Positions 27,494-37,745 of a DNA stretch of 64,000 bases are shown piece by piece. Position numbers and translations under genes: made by a program. The number at the start of each line of letters is the position of its first letter. Position 1 is the stretch's first letter. The notes under the pieces were generated by a model, which did not search any database, was not told the DNA's origin, and saw only the letters and a program-made list of their open reading frames with translations. This DNA is from Clostridium massiliamazoniense. Lineage in GTDB: Bacteria; Bacillota; Clostridia; Clostridiales; Clostridiaceae. The stretch spans positions 1,364,001 through 1,428,000 of the forward strand of contig NZ_LN879468.1 of assembly GCF_001403635.1 (NCBI RefSeq), read 5' to 3'.

Positions 27494-28084
27494 TTAATTC
27501 GCTGCTAGCTTTCTTTCTAATAATTCTACATTTATATAAGGTTCAAAAACTTCTTTTGCTGTTAAATAATCTTGCTTATCTAACCTCTTATTTAAAATAT
27601 CTAATATTTCTAAGCAACATTCCATTTCACCTTTATTTTTTATACTAGATACTATCTTAGTATAATCACTCATTGATAATTTTTTACTTATAGTCCTTAT
27701 TTCTTTTTTCTCTTCTTTTGTTAATTTATATAAAATTTCTTCTTTATTAACTTTAAAAAGCTTATTACCATTCTCTTGTTTTTCACTCTCTTCCTTTATT
27801 ATATATTGACTATTTTCACCAAAATCTTCCTCTTCCTGTTCCTCTACTTTTTGCTCTTCTGCATTAATCTCTTCTTTATCTAATGATACTTTCACTTTAT
27901 TTTTTATAAATTCTATTTCTTTATTTTTTAATTCACTGAATAAATTATTTTTTTCTATTTTATTTTGATTTTCTTGAACCATCATATAATCACTTTCATA
28001 TAATGTACTATTATATGATAGCATTAGATAAATTGTTATTGCTGTAATTATTATAACTATTATTGAAAGATATTTTTTTTTCAA
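27494..28084 (-). CDS. Unknown membrane-anchored acidic protein
   Basis: The protein has 196 residues and is not recognised. A short basic start (LKKKY) is followed by one hydrophobic helix (IIVIIITAITIYLML). A long Glu/Lys-rich, probably coiled-coil region and a more folded C-terminus (LTKEEKKEIRTISKKLSMSDY onward) follow. The topology predicts a single-pass protein with its bulk outside the cytoplasm, although the orientation is inferred. The TTG at 28084 is preferred because GAGGTG stands six bases before it. It is divergent from yyaC, so a link to sporulation is possible but untested. Confidence 0.7.
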   Translation of the reverse strand: MKKKYLSIIVIIITAITIYLMLSYNSTLYESDYMMVQENQNKIEKNNLFSELKNKEIEFIKNKVKVSLDKEEINAEEQKVEEQEEEDFGENSQYIIKEESEKQENGNKLFKVNKEEILYKLTKEEKKEIRTISKKLSMSDYTKIVSSIKNKGEMECCLEILDILNKRLDKQDYLTAKEVFEPYINVELLERKLAAN

Positions 28085-28206
28085 ATCTATCACCTCAATT
28101 GAAAATATTGACAACAGAATAATTTTTTATACTATTTTTTTATTTTTAACTAAAAATAATTTTTTTTATACTAAAAGGAAAATTTCTTAAATAAATATTT
28201 TATATG

Positions 28207-28338
28207 CCTATTTATCTGATAGCTAGATACTGTTCCTATCTTCTATAAATAAGAGATAAACAGCCTCACGCTTTTAGATAATGCCCACTAAACATTCAGA
28301 TGGAGTCAAAACTCTACTTGAATTAAGTTTCAGTTTAT
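28207..28338. repeat. Dispersed repeat, internal block, inverted copy
   Basis: TTTATCTGATAGCTAG, AGCCTCACGCTTTTAGATAATG and CATTCAGATGGAGTCAAAACTC match, in inverted order, the central block of the element at 17897 (around 17950-18070). The same block recurs with more change at 30373 and 46681. It sits just before yyaC. Confidence 0.65.
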
Positions 28339-28353
28339 TATGGAGGTGATTTT

Positions 28354-28887
28354 TTGCCACGAATGAAAATAAAATTCAATGATCACTTAGCATATTTTCA
28401 GATAGCTAACTTTTTAAAAGATTATATAAGTGAAAATACTATTATCGTTTGTATAGGTACAGACAAATGCATAGGAGATTGTTTAGGTCCTTTAGTAGGT
28501 TTCTTATTACAAGAAAAAAATTTCCCTCTAAAAGTTTACGGTACCTTAGAAAAACCAATCCATGCTTTAAATTTAGATAAAGAAATAAAAAACATAAAAA
28601 AAGAAAACCCTAATTCATTTATTATAGCTTTAGATGCTTGTTTAGGTGATAGCAATGATATTGGTTGCATATGCTGTAGAACAGATTCTTTAAGACCTGG
28701 AAAGGGTGTTGGAAAGATTTTACCACCAATCGGTGATATATCTATAGTTGGTATTATAGACTCTTCTGATCGCAACGATTTATTTTCAACTAGAGGTATT
28801 CGCTTAGATTTGGTAATGAAAATGTCTCAAGCTATAACTACCTCTTTAATTGAAGCTTACTCATTAAAAAAATATAATTACAATTAA
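28354..28887 (+). CDS. yyaC: Spore protease YyaC family protein
   Basis: The protein has 177 residues. IIVCIGTDKCIGDCLGPLVG, IIALDACLGD and KPIHALNL match the YyaC family, which is related to the germination protease GPR and hydrogenase-maturation-protease folds. The function is uncertain; in Bacillus it belongs to the sporulation regulon. The TTG start follows GGAGGTG; an ATG three codons later is the alternative. The stop codon lies inside the base of a terminator shared with the convergent mbl gene. Confidence 0.88.
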   Translation: MPRMKIKFNDHLAYFQIANFLKDYISENTIIVCIGTDKCIGDCLGPLVGFLLQEKNFPLKVYGTLEKPIHALNLDKEIKNIKKENPNSFIIALDACLGDSNDIGCICCRTDSLRPGKGVGKILPPIGDISIVGIIDSSDRNDLFSTRGIRLDLVMKMSQAITTSLIEAYSLKKYNYN

Positions 28888-28968
28888 AAAAGCTGTATCA
28901 AAAGAAATTGACCTAAATATAAAAGTAATTTTACTATTATATTTTCAATACTTTTGATACAGTTTTTT
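28886..28968. terminator. Shared convergent terminator of yyaC and mbl
   Basis: AAAAAAGCTGTATCAAAAG (28886-28904) pairs with CTTTTGATACAGTTTTTT (28951-28968). Both arms reach into the stop codons of yyaC (ending 28887) and mbl (ending 28967). The arms contain the GTATCAAA core of the dispersed repeat termini. Confidence 0.8.
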
Positions 28969-30004
28969 ATTCTATCATTCTTACTTCTTCTTCTTCCATT
29001 AATATATTCAATTTTTCAATAGTCTCTAAAACTTTTCCTGTTCCTTCAGCTACACAACTAATAGAATCCTCTGCTCCCCTTACTTGTACACCAATTTCAC
29101 TTTCTAGATATTTACTTAATCCAAATAAAAGTGCTCCTCCTCCAGTCATTACTATTCCATCTTCCATTATATCTGCTGCCAATTCTGGCGGAGTTTTTTC
29201 TAGCACTGACTTTACACTATCTAAAATTAATTTTATAGGTTCTTTGATTGCCTCTCTAATTTCATCTGATGATACTAATATTTCATCAGGCAAACCAGTA
29301 ACCATATTTCTTCCCTTTACCTTTGCATTTTCATTTCTTAACCCTGAGATAGCTGATGCTACACTAATTTTAAGTTGTTCTGCTGTACGCTCACCTATCA
29401 TGAGTTTATTATTAACCCTTATGTATTTTATAATAGCTTCATCAAAAGTATCTCCAGCTACTTTTATTGAATCTCTTACAACTACACCACCTAAAGATAT
29501 TACTGCAACATCACAAGTTCCACCGCCAATATCTATAACCATTCTTCCATTAGGCATAGAAATATCAACACCAGCCCCTATGGCTGCTGCTAATGGCTCT
29601 TCTATTAAATACACACCCCTAGCCCCTGAATTCCTAGTTGCATCAATAACTGCTCTTCTTTCTATTTCAGTTGCCTTCGATGGTATACATACCATTATTT
29701 TCCCAGGCGATTTTTTAACCTTCTTTATACTACCACTAATAAAATATTTAAGCATTTTTTCTGTTATATCATAATCTGAAATAACACCATCTCTTAATGG
29801 TCTCACAGCTACAATATTCCCTGGAGTTCTTCCTATCATATTTCTAGCTTCTTCACCAACTGCTAAAACCTTATTTTTTATTTTATCAACAGCAACAACT
29901 GATGGCTCTTTTAATACTATTCCTTGTCCTTTTACATATACTAACACTGTCGCAGTTCCTAAATCTATCCCTATATCTACAGAACTATTAAAAAACCTCA
30001 TCAT
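28967..30004 (-). CDS. mbl: MreB-like rod-shape protein Mbl
   Basis: The protein has 345 residues and an actin-like ATPase fold. The phosphate-1 loop VDIGIDLGTATVLVYVKG, VVAVRPLRDGVISDYD, RMVIDIGGGTCDVAVISLGG (phosphate 2) and GIVMTGGGALLFGLSKYL (adenosine motif) are all present. It forms membrane-associated filaments that guide lateral wall synthesis. The position directly after spoIIID matches Bacillus, where the gene is mbl; MreB is the alternative name. GGTGGGG precedes the double ATG. Confidence 0.93.
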   Translation of the reverse strand: MMRFFNSSVDIGIDLGTATVLVYVKGQGIVLKEPSVVAVDKIKNKVLAVGEEARNMIGRTPGNIVAVRPLRDGVISDYDITEKMLKYFISGSIKKVKKSPGKIMVCIPSKATEIERRAVIDATRNSGARGVYLIEEPLAAAIGAGVDISMPNGRMVIDIGGGTCDVAVISLGGVVVRDSIKVAGDTFDEAIIKYIRVNNKLMIGERTAEQLKISVASAISGLRNENAKVKGRNMVTGLPDEILVSSDEIREAIKEPIKLILDSVKSVLEKTPPELAADIMEDGIVMTGGGALLFGLSKYLESEIGVQVRGAEDSISCVAEGTGKVLETIEKLNILMEEEEVRMIE

Positions 30005-30077
30005 TTTACCCCACCTTTTTTATAATCTATATTTATACAGATCATCCCTATATTTTACATTATATATTAATTATTCC

Positions 30078-30332
30078 TTATTTATCAACAACTTTATATT
30101 TTAATTTAGTTGCCTTTCCTCCTCTTATATGTCTCTCAGCCTTATTTAAATCTAATATATCTTTAGCTTCATTAGCTATTCCTGGATTTAATTTAGGTAA
30201 TCTCTCTGTCATATCTTTATGAATAGTACTTTTACTAACTCCGAAAACCTTTGCTGTTCTCCTAATAGTTGCTTTTGATTCTATTATATATTTAGCTACC
30301 TCTAACACTCTTTCTTCTATATAATCTTTCAT
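30078..30332 (-). CDS. spoIIID: Sporulation transcriptional regulator SpoIIID
   Basis: The protein has 84 residues. The helix-turn-helix (ATIRRTAKVFGVSKSTIHKDMTERL) and the basic C-terminal helix (HIRGGKATKLKYK) are diagnostic. SpoIIID acts in the mother cell as activator and repressor of the sigma-E regulon and of sigK. The ATG follows AGGAGG. The mbl gene lies 73 bases downstream, as in Bacillus subtilis. Confidence 0.97.
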   Translation of the reverse strand: MKDYIEERVLEVAKYIIESKATIRRTAKVFGVSKSTIHKDMTERLPKLNPGIANEAKDILDLNKAERHIRGGKATKLKYKVVDK

Positions 30333-30372
30333 GATTTCCTCCTAGCTATAAAAAAGTATATCTAAAACTTAG

Positions 30373-30560
30373 TTTTATCTGAGAACTAGTGCTTATAGTA
30401 TTCCAATCCATTTTTAGTTGAAATATCTTTCTAGCATACTCTTAGATAGATTTGACTGAACATTTAATTTGAGATTCCTAATTCTATTTAGATAAAGTTT
30501 TACTAAATAGAAAATTTAAATTTCTATTAAAGAACTTTATCTGAATTAAATCTCACTTTA
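30373..30560. repeat. Diverged dispersed-repeat copy upstream of spoIIID
   Basis: TTTTATCTGAGAACTAGTGCTTATAGTATTCC at the start, and ATCTGAATTAAATCTCACTTTAT near the end, resemble the copies at 28207 and 46681. The middle has drifted. A short hairpin, GCCAGTC/GACTGGC, follows at 30567-30590. Confidence 0.45.
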
Positions 30561-30661
30561 TTTTTAGCCAGTCCCCCTATAGAGACTGGCCTAGTATTTT
30601 TATTTAACATATAAATATCTATATTTTATTTATTATTGCTAAATCTTACTCTTAAAGTTTT

Positions 30662-31390
30662 TTATTTCTTTATTGCAATTTCCTTAAAATACTTAGTTGG
30701 ATTAATTGGTTCTTTATCTTTTTCAACATGTAATAATAAGTATTCTTTTGAAACTCTATCCTTAGGATTCATTTTTATTGAATTACCTACCTTACCAATC
30801 ACAGCTCCTTGAGTTATTTTATCTCCAGCTTTAACCTTTATACTTTTATCTAAATTACCATAAAGTATTTTTACTCCATTAGCACATTCAACCAGTACAT
30901 AATTACCTATTTTAGAATCTCCACTTTTAGCTTCTAATACAGTTCCATCAGTTGCTGATTTAACCTCTGTTCCTACAGGAACCTCAATATCAATTCCTTT
31001 ATACACATTAGCTACCTTTCCATCATTCTCTAGTCTAGGTGCTATGTTAAATGTTCTTGTAATTAATCCTTTTTCTACTGGATTTATGAATTCTTTTGTT
31101 GGTTTTGCAGATGTAGCAACTGAACCTTCCTCATTGCTTGCCTCATTCTTCTTTTCTTCCTTAGCATTTACCTTTTCTTCTTCCTTTTTTACTAATTCCG
31201 CATCTGGAACTAAAGTATTATTTGTAGTAGACTTATCTTCAGGTACAGTATTATTGGCTACTGGTTTTTGTGTTTCCTTAGTTGCTTTTTTCCCTCCTGT
31301 ATATATAGCTACAGTTGTGATAAGTAATAAGCATACGAATAAAACCACATAAAAACTTTCTCTCTTTAATAAATTTTTAAATTTTTCCAT
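30662..31390 (-). CDS. spoIIQ: Stage II sporulation protein Q (LytM-like, apparently non-catalytic)
   Basis: The protein has 242 residues. One membrane helix at about 13-31 is followed by a Lys/Glu-rich linker (40-100) and a LytM/peptidase M23 domain (about 105-225). SpoIIQ is the forespore half of the channel that joins SpoIIIAH across the intermembrane space. Two of the usual zinc-ligand histidines are replaced: Tyr130 where HxxxD has His (Asp134 kept), and Asn179 in place of the His in the usual YxHL motif. His221 remains. It should therefore be structural rather than a hydrolase. The order spoIID, spoIIQ, spoIIID, mbl is conserved. Confidence 0.9.
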   Translation of the reverse strand: MEKFKNLLKRESFYVVLFVCLLLITTVAIYTGGKKATKETQKPVANNTVPEDKSTTNNTLVPDAELVKKEEEKVNAKEEKKNEASNEEGSVATSAKPTKEFINPVEKGLITRTFNIAPRLENDGKVANVYKGIDIEVPVGTEVKSATDGTVLEAKSGDSKIGNYVLVECANGVKILYGNLDKSIKVKAGDKITQGAVIGKVGNSIKMNPKDRVSKEYLLLHVEKDKEPINPTKYFKEIAIKK

Positions 31391-31488
31391 ATCAACACCT
31401 CCTTTAAGTAGTCTGTCCTTTATTTCAAAATTTAATACATATATTACTAAAAGTTTTTACGACAAATAACTACAATAATTTTGAAATA

Positions 31489-31610
31489 AAAAAAGGAGCT
31501 ATATCAAATCAACACCTGAGTTAACTCTACATTCATAAATATATTTTCCATCTGCCTATATAGCTAGATAAAAAGCAGAGAGGATGTATCTCTAATTCGA
31601 TACATCCTCT
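31489..31610. repeat. Dispersed MITE-like repeat, short copy between spoIID and spoIIQ
   Basis: The left end GGAGCTATATCAAATCAAC and the right palindrome AGAGGATGTATC...GATACATCCTCT, with TATAGCTAGATAAAAA between, match the ends of the 17897 element. The interior is deleted. About 120 bp. Confidence 0.7.
31579..31610 (-). terminator. Terminator after spoIID (repeat-derived)
   Basis: A 12-bp perfect stem with an eight-base loop lies eight bases after the spoIID stop and is followed by CTGCTTTTTATC on the minus strand. It separates spoIID from spoIIQ transcription. Confidence 0.7.
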
Positions 31611-31617
31611 AAATTTA

Positions 31618-32724
31618 TTAAATCTCTTGTTTAGCTTCATTTAAATCTATTACCTTAGTTCCATTAAAATAATGTGATAATATTTCATCATATTTTTTTC
31701 CCTTCTTAGCCATAGCATTTGCTCCCCACTGACTCATTCCTACACCATGACCATAGCCCTTACAATAAATGTTCACTTTATTACCTGTTATTTTTATATT
31801 GAAATTTGCTGAATTTAATCCAAATAATTTTCTAAACTCCACACCAGTTAATGATATATTCTTTAATTTTACTTCTTTTACTGATCCTCCTTCGTTTCTA
31901 CTAACTATCTTTATTGAATCCTTTATATTATTAGCATTTAAATCACTCTTATCATAATTCTTATTCACTATATTAATAAAATCAGATATACTAAAGTTCT
32001 TTTCTGTTTCATATTTAGGACTCTCCTCTTCCCCCTTACTTTCTACCGATCTCAAATAAGGAGCCTCAACCTTAAACACATCTAAAGCATTTTCAGTTTT
32101 CCCTGAACTTGTAGCAAAATATTGTGGATATTTTATCATTACATTATCATAGGCTAATACTTTATTTTTTGTTTTTTCCACTGTTTCATTAATTTTATTT
32201 TGAAATTTCTCTTTATCATATCCTATTTTCTCAATATTACTAGCATGAGGTCTATATACCTGACAATGGGTAGTATTACATATATGAGCATTTTTCCCCT
32301 TAGCCTTTGAACATGGATTTATCATTTTATTCATAACAAAGGTTCTTGCTAAGACTCCCTGAGCTATTAATGCCTCTTCATTAAATGCCATAGGCATTTC
32401 ACTGCTAACAACACCTTTTACATATTCCTCTAACTCTACAGTAACTACTTTATTATTTCCCTCATCATAAACCTTTACTTTAGAAAAATCTATATTTAAA
32501 TCCACTAACTTTTTTCCTGAATTTAATTTTTCTATTTTCTCATCACTTTTCTTATTATAATTTTTATTTATATTTTTATATTTACTATTTCCTAAAATAC
32601 CAAATACAACTGGTATAGCCATAATTATTATTGCAACTAAACTAACTGTTAATACATTTTTATACTTAACAAGGTTTATATTAAGTTTAGTGAATTTTAT
32701 ATTTTTCCAATTCCTTTTTTTCAC
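31618..32724 (-). CDS. spoIID: Stage II sporulation protein D (peptidoglycan hydrolase)
   Basis: The protein has 368 residues. An N-terminal membrane helix at about 26-48 is followed by the SpoIID/LytB domain: VVTVELEEYVKGVVSSEMP, EALIAQGVLARTFVM (with the conserved Glu and Arg), and the C-terminal GYGHGVGMSQWGANAMAKKGK signature. SpoIID is a lytic transglycosylase of the DMP engulfment machine in the mother-cell membrane. The GTG start follows AGGGGG. It is separated from murA by a strong terminator and has its own leader. Confidence 0.96.
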   Translation of the reverse strand: MKKRNWKNIKFTKLNINLVKYKNVLTVSLVAIIIMAIPVVFGILGNSKYKNINKNYNKKSDEKIEKLNSGKKLVDLNIDFSKVKVYDEGNNKVVTVELEEYVKGVVSSEMPMAFNEEALIAQGVLARTFVMNKMINPCSKAKGKNAHICNTTHCQVYRPHASNIEKIGYDKEKFQNKINETVEKTKNKVLAYDNVMIKYPQYFATSSGKTENALDVFKVEAPYLRSVESKGEEESPKYETEKNFSISDFINIVNKNYDKSDLNANNIKDSIKIVSRNEGGSVKEVKLKNISLTGVEFRKLFGLNSANFNIKITGNKVNIYCKGYGHGVGMSQWGANAMAKKGKKYDEILSHYFNGTKVIDLNEAKQEI

Positions 32725-32848
32725 CTACAATCCCCCTTATAAAAAAATCCCATGTCTTTACTTTAATTAGAGTTCTCTTTATTTATATGTTATGTAAATT
32801 ATAAAAATAACTTAAATGTTATCTCTTACTACTTTTTAACAAAGTAAA

Positions 32849-32896
32849 AAAGGAGTAAATCAAAGTGAAATAAAATTTCACTTTGATTACTCCTTA
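32849..32896 (-). terminator. Terminator after murA
   Basis: A long stem GGAGTAATCAAAGTGAAA with its inverse, one bulged base, ends in CCTTTTTTA on the minus strand, directly after the murA stop. Confidence 0.88.
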
Positions 32897-32899
32897 AAC

Positions 32900-34171
32900 T
32901 TAATCCTCATCATTAATTCTATAAATATTTGCTCCTATTCTTCTAAATTTTTCTTCTATATTTACATATCCTCTATCTATATGATATATATTCCTTATGG
33001 TAGTATATCCATCTGCAATTAATCCTGCTAATATTAATGATGCCCCTGATCTTAAATCTGTTGCCTTAACATCTGAACCTGTCAATCTATTAACACCATT
33101 TATAACAGCTACATTACCTATTATTTTTATATCAGCGCCCATTTTCTGTAATTCTATAGCATTCATAAACCTATTTTCAAATACTGTTTCATTTATTAAA
33201 CTTGTTCCATTACTAACTGATAAAAGACTCATCATCTGAGACTGCATATCTGTAGGGAACCCTGGATATGGCATTGTAATTATATCAGCAGGTCTTATAA
33301 TTTTATTTCCTGTCACTATAACTGTCTTACTTCCTTCTAATACGTCAATATTAGCTCCTATTTCTTTCAATTTTTCTATTACTGGTTTAAGATGATTTAC
33401 TTCTACACCATGTATCTTTATAGTTGAATTGCTTATTGCTGCAGCTATCATAAAAGTTCCTGCTTCAATTCTATCATATATAGGAGTATATCTTGTCCCT
33501 TTTAAATTTTTAACTCCCTCTATTTCAATAGTTTTTGTTCCTGCTCCCTTTATTTTAGCTCCCATGGATATTAAAAAATAAGCTAAATCTTCTATTTCTG
33601 GCTCCATAGCTGCATTTTCTATTATAGTCTTCCCTTCTAATAAAGTTGCTAACATTATTAAATTTTCAGTTGCTCCAACAGATGGAAAATCTAAATAAAT
33701 AGTTCCACCTTTCATCTCACTACCATCTACTTCTATAAAGCCATGAGATTTAGTAACAGTTGCACCTAAAGCTTCAAAGCCCTTTATATGCAAGTCAATA
33801 GGTCTACTTCCTATATTACAACCTCCTGGTGAGGCAATTTTAAACTTTTTATATTTTGCTATCATAGGTCCCATAATTAAGAAAGAAGCTCTCATTTTTT
33901 GAACTAATTCACTTTTGGCAATGCTTTTACTTATGTTACTAGAATTTATTTTTAAACTATTCTCATTTCTATTGAAGTTAACTTCACAACCAATGTCTGC
34001 TAGAACTTCAGATATAACTTTAACATCTTCTAAAAATGGAACATTGTCTATTATTACAGTATCATCTGATAATATTGCTGCTGCTATTATTGGCAATACG
34101 GAATTCTTAGCAGCACTTATAGTAACTTCCCCACCTAAAGCATTACCTCCTCTAACAATTATCTTTTCCAT
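32900..34171 (-). CDS. murA: UDP-N-acetylglucosamine 1-carboxyvinyltransferase
   Basis: The protein has 423 residues. It has the paired EPSP-synthase-like domains. The catalytic loop ASPGGCNIGSRPIDLHIKG carries Cys118, the residue that reacts with phosphoenolpyruvate and with fosfomycin. Asn/Lys at the start (VTISAAKNSVLPI) match the substrate site. It catalyses the first committed step of peptidoglycan synthesis. I chose the ATG at 34171 because GGAGGG precedes it; five upstream codons are out of ribosome reach. It lies 17 bases after ywmB. Confidence 0.95.
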   Translation of the reverse strand: MEKIIVRGGNALGGEVTISAAKNSVLPIIAAAILSDDTVIIDNVPFLEDVKVISEVLADIGCEVNFNRNENSLKINSSNISKSIAKSELVQKMRASFLIMGPMIAKYKKFKIASPGGCNIGSRPIDLHIKGFEALGATVTKSHGFIEVDGSEMKGGTIYLDFPSVGATENLIMLATLLEGKTIIENAAMEPEIEDLAYFLISMGAKIKGAGTKTIEIEGVKNLKGTRYTPIYDRIEAGTFMIAAAISNSTIKIHGVEVNHLKPVIEKLKEIGANIDVLEGSKTVIVTGNKIIRPADIITMPYPGFPTDMQSQMMSLLSVSNGTSLINETVFENRFMNAIELQKMGADIKIIGNVAVINGVNRLTGSDVKATDLRSGASLILAGLIADGYTTIRNIYHIDRGYVNIEEKFRRIGANIYRINDED

Positions 34172-34188
34172 TTTAACCCTCCACATAT

Positions 34189-34827
34189 TTAATAGGTTAT
34201 AAAAATAACTGGAGTTCCTATAATCATATAAACATCTTTGCTATCATTATAATTAACCACTGCATAATTTATTTTTTCCCCATTATTAAATTCAACAACA
34301 CCGGTAATCCCTGAATCAATATTTATACTTTCTATATTATTTGGATTTAAATTTAATAGTTTATCCTCTAATATTTGTACATTTTTATTTACTCCAAAAT
34401 TATTATTTACTTTACCCTTTAAATAACTTGAAATTTTTATATTCTTATTTGCTTTTTTCAAGCAATTCTCTAATACATCTATATTATTATTTTTACCTAC
34501 TTCTTTTATTGTTATTTCAACATTTATACCTCGTTTTTCTTCAATGGCAAATATGTTAAGTTCTGTAGTATCCCCTTTTGAGTTAAAATAAAAGTTATTA
34601 TTATATTTTTTAATCTTGCCTTCTATTTTAAATAAAGTTTCTATTTTTTTAATTTCTTCTTCTATACTACTTTGGCTTAAATATTTTCCTTGAACACCAC
34701 TTTCTATAACAATACAGCTTTCATCCATAATAGTATTGTATATATCTAAATTATAGAATTTATTAATATTCACAAATGTTGATGCAGCTATTGTAATAGA
34801 AATTATAAAATTAAATAATTTTCCCAT
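34189..34827 (-). CDS. ywmB: YwmB-family (TATA-box-binding-like) protein
   Basis: The protein has 212 residues. An N-terminal hydrophobic leader (LFNFIISITIAASTFVNI) predicts export or anchoring. The rest is an alpha/beta repeat like the YwmB family, which has a TATA-box-binding-protein-like fold but no known DNA role. The call rests mainly on synteny: in Bacillus subtilis ywmB also lies between the atp operon and murA-spoIID. Function is unknown. Confidence 0.72.
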   Translation of the reverse strand: MGKLFNFIISITIAASTFVNINKFYNLDIYNTIMDESCIVIESGVQGKYLSQSSIEEEIKKIETLFKIEGKIKKYNNNFYFNSKGDTTELNIFAIEEKRGINVEITIKEVGKNNNIDVLENCLKKANKNIKISSYLKGKVNNNFGVNKNVQILEDKLLNLNPNNIESINIDSGITGVVEFNNGEKINYAVVNYNDSKDVYMIIGTPVIFITY

Positions 34828-34968
34828 ATAATCACCCCTCTTTTAATTATTAACTATATATGGAAAATTAAACATTTTTTATAAGCTTTCATACTATAAA
34901 TATATTCACTTTCCTATTTATTTGTGATTATGATATTTATGGGTAAAATTCTTTTATTTTCTACAAAA

Positions 34969-34998
34969 AAAGACAGTAGATTTTAAAAATCTACTGTC
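34969..34998 (-). terminator. Terminator of the atp operon
   Basis: GACAGTAGATTTTTAAAATCTACTGTC: a 12-bp stem with CTTTTTTT on the minus strand, at the atpC stop. Confidence 0.9.
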
Positions 34999-35398
34999 CT
35001 TTATTTTTAAGCTTTATTCTTCCTAAAGCTCTTTTTAAAGATAGCTCTGCTCTCTTTTTATCTATATTAACATCTGTAGAAGCTAGTCTTTCTTCTGCTC
35101 TTTTCTTAGAAGCTTCCGCTCTTTCTAAGTCTATATCTCGAGCTTGAACTATAGAGTTTACACAAACAACAACATTATTATTCTTTGCTTCTATAATTCC
35201 TTCACCAACGAAATATACCTCTTCCATACCTAATTCGTCTTTAACATATAATTCTGTTGGTACTATATTAGATATAAAAGGTTCGTGGTCTTTTAAAATT
35301 TGAAATTCACCAACCATGCTTTTACATTTTAGAGAAAGTACTTCTCCATTTAAAACAATATCTTGTGGTGTTGCAATAAGTAGGTTAAATGTGTTCAT
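34991..35398 (-). CDS. atpC: ATP synthase F1 subunit epsilon
   Basis: The protein has 135 residues. The N-terminal beta-sandwich (FNLLIATPQDIVLNGEVLSLKCKS and GEFQILKDHEPFISNI) and the C-terminal helical hairpin with AEERLAST are typical. The subunit links the central stalk and can inhibit ATP hydrolysis. It is the last gene of atpIBEFHAGDC; the operon terminator overlaps its end. Confidence 0.96.
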   Translation of the reverse strand: MNTFNLLIATPQDIVLNGEVLSLKCKSMVGEFQILKDHEPFISNIVPTELYVKDELGMEEVYFVGEGIIEAKNNNVVVCVNSIVQARDIDLERAEASKKRAEERLASTDVNIDKKRAELSLKRALGRIKLKNKGQ

Positions 35399-35414
35399 AT
35401 TATAACCTCCTCAA

Positions 35415-36815
<1,401 letters not shown>

Positions 36816-37691
36816 TTACCTCCTTTTTTTCTTTATAGATTCTGCTCCGCCAACTATTTCTGCTATTTCTTGTGTTATAGCACCTTGTCTTAATTGATTA
36901 TATTTTACGTTTAAGTCATCAGCCATTTCTTTAGCATTCTTAGTAGCATTATCCATAGCTATCATTCTTGCATTATGTTCACTTGTTTTTGAATGGTGAA
37001 CTGCATTGATTAGCTTTTCTTCTATATATCTCATTATGTATTCTGAAACTAATTCATCTGAATTTGCCTCAACATCATAATCTAATGTATCTGCTTTTGT
37101 ATTATATTTTTCCTTATATTTAAAAGGTAGAATTTGCTCTTCTACAACCTTTTGTCTAGTTGCACTTTCATAATGAGTGTAAACTACACTTATTTGTCCG
37201 TATTCTTCTTTTAAAAATAAGTTGATTAATTCATTTCCTATTATCCTAGCTTCTTTTATAGTCATTACATCTTTAAAATCTGGATATTCTCTAACTATAT
37301 CGTATCCATATTTATTTAAATAGTATCTACATCTTTTTCCTATTAATGCTACATCTATTATATCTGATTTTCCATATTCATTTCTAAGATAATTAGGTCC
37401 ATTTCCGTTAAAGCCACCGCATAAACCTGTATCTGATCCTAAAAGAAATACTAGCTTTTTATCGCTTGAATTTTCTTTAATTAAAATATTATTTTCAGGA
37501 CTTTCAGCATATTTGAATACGGCGTGCCCCATCTCTTCTAGGTTTGTTAAATAAACATTATTTTTTTCTAATTTTACTTTAGCTTTTCTCATTTTAGCAG
37601 CAGCAATCATAGACATCGCTTTTGTTGTCTTTTGAGTGCTTTTTACGCTTTTTATTCTATTTTTTAAAGCTAATAATCCACCTGATGGCAT
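36816..37691 (-). CDS. atpG: ATP synthase F1 subunit gamma
   Basis: The protein has 291 residues. The N-terminal helix LKNRIKSVKSTQKTTKAMSMIAAAKMRKA and the C-terminal ARMIAMDNATKNAKEMADDLNVKYNQLRQ are the conserved coiled-coil of the rotor shaft. The start ATG follows GGAGGTG. It lies between atpA and atpD. Confidence 0.97.
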   Translation of the reverse strand: MPSGGLLALKNRIKSVKSTQKTTKAMSMIAAAKMRKAKVKLEKNNVYLTNLEEMGHAVFKYAESPENNILIKENSSDKKLVFLLGSDTGLCGGFNGNGPNYLRNEYGKSDIIDVALIGKRCRYYLNKYGYDIVREYPDFKDVMTIKEARIIGNELINLFLKEEYGQISVVYTHYESATRQKVVEEQILPFKYKEKYNTKADTLDYDVEANSDELVSEYIMRYIEEKLINAVHHSKTSEHNARMIAMDNATKNAKEMADDLNVKYNQLRQGAITQEIAEIVGGAESIKKKRR

Positions 37692-37745
37692 AAGCGCACC
37701 TCCAATCCTAAAAAGATGTGCATAGCTTATTAAGCTATGCCTATC

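Noticed and set aside
29244-29774. A 176-residue frame antisense to mbl
   Set aside because: Shadow of mbl; composition reflects the sense gene and no start signal is seen.
30567-30590. GCCAGTC/GACTGGC hairpin after spoIIQ as a terminator
   Set aside because: On the minus strand no T run follows, and the plus strand carries no gene here; a plain hairpin is all that can be claimed.
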